Of a DNA stretch of 11,378 nt, positions 7,240-11,378 are shown piece after piece. The notes beneath the pieces were generated by a model. That model made no database searches. It worked only from the letters and a program-made list of their open reading frames with translations, and had not been told where the DNA came from. Both the position numbers and the translations under genes were made by a program. How positions within the stretch are numbered: the stretch's first letter is position 1; each line of letters begins with the position of its first letter. This stretch comes from Archaeoglobus sp. JdFR-24 (lineage in GTDB: Archaea > Halobacteriota > Archaeoglobi > Archaeoglobales > Archaeoglobaceae): assembly GCA_002011215.1 (NCBI GenBank), contig MTML01000052.1, forward strand, positions 1-11,378. Reading direction: 5' to 3'.

Positions 7240-8336
7240 CAGGAAACACCTCCTATTTTTCTCCTCAAAAGACGGGTGGCGAGGAGAGTTGTAAACAGAG
7301 TGTATAAAATCAGTACAGCAACGTAGGGATAGACAATATCAAGCCCATTGCCCTTTATCATAATGTTTCTGAAGGCGAGATTTGCGTATGTGAGGGGGAT
7401 GAAGTACGCAATAAGCCTTGCAATCTCAGGCATACTCTCGAGGGGATAGAAGAAGCCGGAGAGAAATATACTCACTATTGCCATCAGCATACTGGCCTGA
7501 ATTCCCTGCAGTTGCGTTGCAGAGATGGAAGAGATTGCAAGCCCCAGCCCAATTGAGCCAGTCAGAAAGAGTAGCTGGACTGCGAAGAGGAGCAATATGC
7601 TTCCCCGCACCTCCACATTAAAAAGGTAGTGGGCAATAAGCATGACGTTGAAGATATCCACAACGATTATACAAGTTATGGCCAGAAATTTGCCTGCAAT
7701 CAAATCTACGCTCTTCAGCGGGGTTGCCAGAATGAGTTCCAGAGTCCCCTCCTCTCTTTCTCTGGCAATGGAGCTGGCTGAAAGAATCAAACCGAGCATC
7801 TGGATTACCACACCGATTATGGCCGGAGCGATGAAGTCAATCATCCTTGTTTTAGTGGTGAAGATGTAGCGTTGTTCAATAAAAATTCCTCCGTTAAGCT
7901 CCCTTGAAAGAGAGGATGAAACTTTCTCAATTAGATTGAGAGCGGTCATGGCTACGTTGAAGTTTGACTCATCAACAAAAACCTCTATTCTACCGTTTTT
8001 ACTCTGAATATCTCTGAAGAAACCCTCAGGTATGTAAATGGCAACCTGGATGTCCCCTTGTTTAATCATATCTACCGCTTCACTGGTTGTCGCTACAAAG
8101 TATTTTACATCGAGAACTTCAGTAGAGGAAATAGCTAAAATGATTTGTCTGGAGGCGACGCTGGAGTCATCATCTATTATTGCAGCAGGAACATTCTTTA
8201 TTTCTCCTGAGAAAGCATATCCGAAGACTGTAATCAGGATGATGGGTTGCATGATTAAAATTGCCAGCAGTCTTTTCTCTCTTACAACAACTTTCAATTC
8301 CTTCACGAATACTGCCAGAATTTCCTTAGAAGTCAT
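7239..8336 (-). CDS. ABC-2 type transporter permease
   Basis: Membrane subunit of an ABC-2 exporter, in the DrrB/YhhJ-like group with the ABC2_membrane_3 layout. One N-terminal helix (about 24-43, AILIMQPIILITVFGYAF) is followed by a large external domain of about 120 residues. Five more helices then come near 170-190, 215-237, 243-265, 275-292 and 332-355. The cytoplasmic coupling segment AREREEGTLELILATP lies between helices 2 and 3 and is the family's best-conserved motif. I start at ATG 8336 (365 residues) because GGTGGTG stands just before it; TTG/GTG codons at 8348-8340 would add four residues. The gene overlaps the 3' end of the ATPase gene by 11 bases and the COG1361-like gene by one base, so all three are translationally coupled. 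Export direction is inferred from family; cargo (lipid, drug, polysaccharide or peptide) cannot be read. Confidence 0.92.
   Translation of the reverse strand: MTSKEILAVFVKELKVVVREKRLLAILIMQPIILITVFGYAFSGEIKNVPAAIIDDDSSVASRQIILAISSTEVLDVKYFVATTSEAVDMIKQGDIQVAIYIPEGFFRDIQSKNGRIEVFVDESNFNVAMTALNLIEKVSSSLSRELNGGIFIEQRYIFTTKTRMIDFIAPAIIGVVIQMLGLILSASSIAREREEGTLELILATPLKSVDLIAGKFLAITCIIVVDIFNVMLIAHYLFNVEVRGSILLLFAVQLLFLTGSIGLGLAISSISATQLQGIQASMLMAIVSIFLSGFFYPLESMPEIARLIAYFIPLTYANLAFRNIMIKGNGLDIVYPYVAVLILYTLFTTLLATRLLRRKIGGVS
7247..7254 (-). promoter_or_regulatory. Consensus ribosome binding site of COG1361-like gene
   Basis: On the minus strand it reads AGGAGGTG, seven bases before ATG 7239, a full match to the 16S 3' end. 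It sits inside the permease gene and fixes the start. Its strength suggests the surface protein is made in higher amounts than the permease. Confidence 0.75.
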
Positions 8337-9246
8337 TGTCACCACCAATAAATTTCAGAAAAGCATCTTCTAGTGTGAGCTTTTTCGTCTCTGCATATGT
8401 GATGGGTACGTTGTGTTTTCTGAGAATCTCCATAACTTCTGGAAGGGTTTTGGCAGAATTTTCCGCCAAGACAGCGACCTTACCCTCTACAACCGTTGAA
8501 TCAAATCCGAAACCTGTGAGAATTCTCACAACCTCCTGTTTATTGACTGAATCAATCAGAATAAGTTCTCCCCCCAGAGCACGCCTTTTTATTTCATCAG
8601 CACCCCCTTCAGCTATTTTCACACCATTTCGCATCACAATCAGTCTGTGGCAGTTCTCAGCCTCATCCATGTAGTGGGTTGTTACGAGAATTGTCTTTCC
8701 CTCTTCGTTTAGCTCTCTGAAGTGATCCCAGAATGCCCTTCGCAAAGGTGGATCGACACCAGCAGTGGGCTCGTCGAGTATCATTATCTCTGGTTCGTGG
8801 ATCATTGAGCAGGCAAGCATCAGTCTTTGCTTCATCCCTCCACTCAGATTTTTTACCACTTTGTCCTTCCATCTCTCAAGCTCTACAATTTGCAGCAACT
8901 CATCTATCCTTCTCTCCACATCACTTTTCGCAACTCCGTAGATGGCCGCAAAAAATCGCATATTTTCCTGAACTGTCAAATTCTGATACAGGGAAAAGCT
9001 CTGGGGCATGTAACCAATTTTCTTTCTAACATTCATGCTCCCTGCATCTTCTTCGGCTATTCTTATATTACCTTCAAAGGGTATGAGACCGAGAATGGCT
9101 TTTATTGTGGTGCTTTTGCCAGCGCCGTTTGGACCAAGCATTCCGAGAATTTCCCCTTCCTCGACCTGAAAGTTAAGCTCGTTAACTGCTAAAAACTCTC
9201 CATATCTGACTGTGAGATTCTCAACTATCAGCTTTGCCTGTGACAT
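8326..9246 (-). CDS. ABC transporter ATP-binding protein
   Basis: ATPase subunit that powers the ABC-2 permease encoded next. All motifs are intact in the 306-residue chain: Walker A GPNGAGKST at 38-46, Q-loop Q82 (YMPQSF), signature LSGGMKQR at 134-141, Walker B with the catalytic pair D158-E159 (MILDEPTAGVD), and the switch histidine H191 (TTHYMDEAE). The last about 80 residues form the small C-terminal domain typical of drug- and lipid-export ATPases of the CcmA/DrrA group, ending with LEDAFLKFIGG. The start is ATG 9246; a TTG two codons earlier is less likely. It is first in the operon and divergent from the TrmB-family regulator across a 57-base gap. An AGTGAT stretch about 12 bases before the ATG could be a weak ribosome site. 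The substrate is not predictable from the ATPase. Confidence 0.94.
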   Translation of the reverse strand: MSQAKLIVENLTVRYGEFLAVNELNFQVEEGEILGMLGPNGAGKSTTIKAILGLIPFEGNIRIAEEDAGSMNVRKKIGYMPQSFSLYQNLTVQENMRFFAAIYGVAKSDVERRIDELLQIVELERWKDKVVKNLSGGMKQRLMLACSMIHEPEIMILDEPTAGVDPPLRRAFWDHFRELNEEGKTILVTTHYMDEAENCHRLIVMRNGVKIAEGGADEIKRRALGGELILIDSVNKQEVVRILTGFGFDSTVVEGKVAVLAENSAKTLPEVMEILRKHNVPITYAETKKLTLEDAFLKFIGGDNDF

Positions 9247-9269
9247 GCTCAATTATTCATCACTGAAAA

Positions 9270-9299
9270 ACTATTTAAATTTGTTGTAACTTAAATAGT
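9270..9299. promoter_or_regulatory. Inverted-repeat operator over divergent promoters (putative)
   Basis: Perfect 9-bp arms ACTATTTAA (9270-9278) and TTAAATAGT (9291-9299) are separated by 12 bases and fill most of the gap between the ATPase and TrmB-family starts. The left arm includes the palindromic ATTTAAAT (9273-9280), centred 27 bases before ATG 9304, the right distance for a leaderless regulator mRNA. The right arm, read on the minus strand, could be the TATA box for the ABC operon with a leader of about 22 bases. A dimer bound here would cover both promoters. Operator function is inferred; the repeat is seen directly. Confidence 0.5.
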
Positions 9300-9303
9300 A
9301 ACA

Positions 9304-10092
9304 ATGTTTGAAGACATAGTTGCCAAACTTGTGAAACTGGGCTTGAAAGAGTATGAGGCAAAAGTATATGCGGCGCTGGTTGGGCTTGGAGAGGGAACAG
9401 CCAGGCAGATTCACGAGGTAAGTGGCGTCCCCCGTCCCCGTGTTTATGATGTTCTGGAAGAGCTGGCAAAGAAAGGTTTTGTAGAAGTTAGGCATGGAAC
9501 TCCTGTGTGTTATAAAGCTGTGGATCCAGGTAAAGTCATATCTAAACTCAGAGAGGATTTTGTGGCCACAGCACAGGAGGTTAGGATAGAACTTGAGAAG
9601 TTCAGTTTAGATGTTATTCGAAAAACTTCACCAATATGGTATGTGAAAGGGGAGTGGAGTATAAGAAGCAGGGTTGAAGATCTGATTGAGAGAGTTGATC
9701 GAGAGTTGATTGTGCTGTGCAATAAAACAGACCTGCTGAAGGATATTGCTGGGAAGATCAGGGAGATCTCCTATATGAAAACAGTTACATGTCTGGTAGT
9801 AGATGGAGGTAGAGAGCCTGCAGATCTGGGGAATGCAGATGTCAGAGAGCCAGTTGAGATTGGGGGGTTTATAAGTGAAGTATTTCAGGGGAAGGTGTTT
9901 AGGGATAGCATAGAGATAGATAGTGTGGAATACAGAGTGGAATGTCTTTTCATAGCTGATGGAAAGGAGTCAATACTGATTTATGAGGCCAACGGGGAGA
10001 GGATGGCAATAATAATCAAACTGCCAATCATAACGTTCATACAGCGGGCGTTTCTGGAAGGGATTGTAAGCAGTTCCAGAAAAATATCATAA
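9304..10092 (+). CDS. TrmB-family transcriptional regulator, divergent from ABC operon
   Basis: A 262-residue archaeal regulator of the TrmB family. Residues 1-70 form the winged helix (LGLKEYEAKVYAALVGLG, then SGVPRPRVYDVLEELAKKGFV, the recognition helix and wing). A helical linker at about 75-110 (VISKLREDFVATAQEV) probably mediates dimerisation. The rest is the effector domain found in TrmB-like proteins, which begins near IWYVKGEWSIRSRVEDLI. It is shorter than the sugar-binding TrmB of Thermococcales (about 340 residues), so the ligand may not be a sugar. It starts at ATG 9304 without a ribosome site, 27 bases after a TATA-like ATTTAAAT, hence probably leaderless. The divergent layout and shared inverted repeat suggest it represses itself and controls the exporter operon, perhaps in response to the exporter's cargo. 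That control is inference. Confidence 0.9.
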   Translation: MFEDIVAKLVKLGLKEYEAKVYAALVGLGEGTARQIHEVSGVPRPRVYDVLEELAKKGFVEVRHGTPVCYKAVDPGKVISKLREDFVATAQEVRIELEKFSLDVIRKTSPIWYVKGEWSIRSRVEDLIERVDRELIVLCNKTDLLKDIAGKIREISYMKTVTCLVVDGGREPADLGNADVREPVEIGGFISEVFQGKVFRDSIEIDSVEYRVECLFIADGKESILIYEANGERMAIIIKLPIITFIQRAFLEGIVSSSRKIS

Positions 10093-10111
10093 GACGGGTT
10101 TTGGAAATAGA

Positions 10112-10132
10112 TAGATTGGATAGTATAATCTA
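10112..10132. repeat. Short inverted repeat behind regulator gene
   Basis: TAGATT (10112-10117) and AATCTA (10127-10132) are perfect 6-bp arms with a 9-base AT-rich spacer, 20 bases after the TrmB-family stop. It may be a weak hairpin in the 3' end of that mRNA or a chance feature. It includes TATAATC, a possible weak TATA element. Confidence 0.2.
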
Positions 10133-10164
10133 ACCGTATATCAGATAATACAAAATCTCCAAGA

Positions 10165-10223
10165 TGGTGAGGGAATCTTAGCGGCAACCTCCCTTCATAC
10201 TCGCTTACCGCTCAGGATTTTTT
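10165..10223 (+). ncRNA. Possible small RNA or structured terminator
   Basis: A GC-richer island inside an otherwise AT-rich convergent gap. AATC (10174-10177) pairs with GATT (10216-10219) and AGCGG (10180-10184) pairs with CCGCT (10208-10212). A 2x3 internal loop and a 23-base loop interrupt the hairpin, which ends in T6 (10218-10223). The loop contains ACCTCCC, complementary to ribosome binding sites. GTATAT at 10136-10141 could be a TATA element giving a start near 10165. It may simply be the terminator of the TrmB-family gene. No C/D or H/ACA boxes are convincing. The rest of the 152-base gap holds only the short inverted repeat at 10112-10132. Confidence 0.22.
10218..10223 (+). terminator. 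T-run ending TrmB-family transcript
   Basis: T6 on the plus strand, 126 bases after the regulator's stop and 22 before the end of the convergent nrpR gene. It is the only strong T-run on this strand in the gap. Confidence 0.4.
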
Positions 10224-10244
10224 GGGTCAATGCACCTTAATTCT

Positions 10245-11246
10245 TTACATGAATTCATCTATGTCTTTGAATTCTTTGAATTCCACAAGAGATTCATTTA
10301 TTCTCATTACAGGTTTAAAGTTCTTTTCATATAAAGGGGCTAAGTAATTCACTCCAGCTTGAAAGATAAGGAGGGCTTTCTTGTGAACAGGAAGGCTGAG
10401 AACATTATCCATCGGGAGGGATATTGCGAGTGTTCTACCTATTCCCCTTGCTTCAGCTAGATGAATTTCCCTTTCCACATCATCAATCGCATAAGTACTG
10501 AAACTTCTGATTGCGGTGACGACATTACCGTTTCCCCTTACCGCTACCTTGTATACTGATGTATATCCACCCCTTATAAACAGCAGACCTGGGCTTATAG
10601 TTGTACCACTATAATTTATCAATTCAAGTAACCCAACGGGGCTGTGGTTCTCGTATCGCAGGAGGCCCGCAGACTCAACAACCAGCACCACACCAATGTT
10701 CAGCATTATAATGTCATAAACCGTACTGGAAATCGTCCCAACACCTATTTTTCCTTCCGGAATTTCGAAGGTTCCAAGTGTCTCTCCCTCATCGAAAAGA
10801 GTGATCAGCCTTGAAGTGACGAGATCCGAGTTTGCAACCACCTGCATAATCTCAAGTGCATCTTCAACAGCATCCTTATCTATAATTGCAAAGTTGGCAG
10901 GAACCGTACCCTCCATGCTGTAAAGATTGAAGGTTGAATTGTGCATATTGTACTCGACAGTCTCTGAGAACTCTCCCAACCTCTCAAAAACAGTATTTCT
11001 GTTCAGCAACGCAAGCCCCTTTTCTGTGATTGAAATTCTGGAACCCGTTTTTATTATATATTCTGCCCTATCCATTTTTTCGAGTCTGTTTCTCACAGTC
11101 CGTTCATTTAAGTTCAATCCGCGGTCTTTTAATAATTTTGTAATTTCCTGTGCGCTCAATGATTCTTTGGATTCTGCAAGCACCCTGAGTATTTCGGTCA
11201 GCAGAATGTCATATTCCGTTTGTCTCTTCCCTCTCTCACCTCTCAT
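10245..11246 (-). CDS. nrpR: NrpR-family transcriptional regulator (winged helix plus one NrpR domain)
   Basis: Homologue of NrpR, the euryarchaeal repressor of nitrogen-assimilation genes that releases DNA when 2-oxoglutarate binds. Near the N-terminus is a winged helix (ILRVLAESKESLSAQEITKLL, then NERTVRNRLEKMD and a TEKG wing). One NrpR (DUF128) domain follows, with the family segments GVGTISSTVYDIIMLNIGV, LLELINYSGTTISPGLLFI, TSVYKVAVRGNGNV and the closing LPVHKKALLIFQAGVNYLAP. A single NrpR domain resembles the NrpRI layout of Methanosarcina; the Methanococcus protein has two. I choose ATG 11246 (333 residues); TTG 11267 would add seven residues, and neither has a strong ribosome site. 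It begins just behind sdhA and is probably co-transcribed with it. Because 2-oxoglutarate and succinate metabolism meet here, control of carbon genes is conceivable, but the targets are not shown by the sequence. Confidence 0.85.
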   Translation of the reverse strand: MRGERGKRQTEYDILLTEILRVLAESKESLSAQEITKLLKDRGLNLNERTVRNRLEKMDRAEYIIKTGSRISITEKGLALLNRNTVFERLGEFSETVEYNMHNSTFNLYSMEGTVPANFAIIDKDAVEDALEIMQVVANSDLVTSRLITLFDEGETLGTFEIPEGKIGVGTISSTVYDIIMLNIGVVLVVESAGLLRYENHSPVGLLELINYSGTTISPGLLFIRGGYTSVYKVAVRGNGNVVTAIRSFSTYAIDDVEREIHLAEARGIGRTLAISLPMDNVLSLPVHKKALLIFQAGVNYLAPLYEKNFKPVMRINESLVEFKEFKDIDEFM

Positions 11247-11270
11247 ACCAATCCCACTCTTTTTCAACCA

Positions 11271-11378
11271 TTAATACGTACGCTCAACCGGCTCCCATTT
11301 AGTAATTGTAACAGGAACGTAGTCGAATCTTGGTCCATCGGGTGTGTAGTATGCGAGGGTGTGTTTGAGCCATCTATC
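11271..11378 (-). CDS. sdhA: Succinate dehydrogenase/fumarate reductase flavoprotein, C-terminal 35 residues
   Basis: An open frame enters from the window edge on the minus strand and ends with TAA at 11271-11273. The 35 visible residues contain WLKHTLAYYT, then DYVPVTITKW and the closing PVERTY. This matches the very end of archaeal succinate dehydrogenase/fumarate reductase flavoprotein subunits, which typically end in a 'PVTIT-x-W-x-P-x-ER-x-Y' pattern. The intact enzyme oxidises succinate with a covalently bound FAD at the cytoplasmic face of the membrane. The FAD-binding and active-site parts lie outside the window. The stop codon overlaps an out-of-frame ATG (TAATG), and the nrpR gene starts within about 25 bases, so the two share a transcript. 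The call rests on a short segment, but a distinctive one; which of the two enzyme directions dominates cannot be told. Confidence 0.8.
   Translation of the reverse strand, partial: DRWLKHTLAYYTPDGPRFDYVPVTITKWEPVERTY

Noticed and set aside
9271..9495. Minus-strand open frame of 74 codons over the start of the TrmB-family gene
   Set aside because: It is a shadow of a well-conserved regulator; its protein is low in recognisable structure and crosses the divergent promoter.
10164..10215. C/D-box small nucleolar-like RNA in the convergent gap
   Set aside because: ATGGTGA resembles a C box with one mismatch, but no CTGA D box follows at a proper distance on that strand.
10093..10244. NrpR operator (GGAA-N6-TTCC type) near the nrpR end
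   Set aside because: No such pattern was found by eye in this gap; the gap is at the 3' ends of both genes, a poor place for an operator.

Overview
The window reads as a chromosomal segment of a hyperthermophilic euryarchaeon, most likely of the order Archaeoglobales (Archaeoglobus, Ferroglobus or Geoglobus type). The basis is protein content judged from memory of the families: an archaeal 20S proteasome beta subunit, the archaeal KH/beta-CASP nuclease aCPSF1, a TrmB-family regulator, an NrpR-type nitrogen regulator and an archaeal-type SdhA C-terminus. The DNA also shows archaeal signals: TATA boxes about 27 bases before start codons that lack a leader, T-run terminators, GGAGGTG ribosome sites, and a tRNA gene with no encoded CCA. 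Genus and species cannot be fixed from the sequence alone.

Layout. (1) 1-3141, plus strand: the 3' part of psmB (cut by the window edge before its catalytic Thr), then the RNA 3'-end-forming nuclease aCPSF1 with its own TATA box, then a mobB-like GTPase 15 bases behind it. (2) 3218-4519, plus: a threonine synthase with its own TATA box and a T-rich end. (3) 4561 to about 5346, minus: a LarE-type PP-loop sulfur transferase, convergent with thrC and divergent from tRNA-Thr(CGT) at 5467-5540. (4) 5647-9246, minus: a tightly coupled three-gene operon of ABC ATPase, ABC-2 permease and a secreted, membrane-anchored COG1361-like protein. It is divergent from a TrmB-family regulator (9304-10092, plus), and a 57-base gap between them carries a perfect 9-bp inverted repeat. 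(5) 10093-10244: a convergent intergenic gap with a hairpin and T-run that may be a terminator or a small RNA. (6) 10245-11378, minus: an NrpR-family regulator directly behind the tail of sdhA.

The most system-like part is the TrmB/ABC/COG1361 cassette. The regulator probably controls itself and the transporter from the shared inverted repeat. The ATPase and permease form an ABC-2 exporter, and the COG1361 protein is probably its cell-surface partner; the cargo is unknown. Other points of note are a LarE with three cysteines and no larA, larB or larC beside it, and an nrpR gene coupled to succinate dehydrogenase. No insertion sequences, CRISPR arrays, integrases or broken genes were seen, and no gene-free stretch exceeds about 155 bases.
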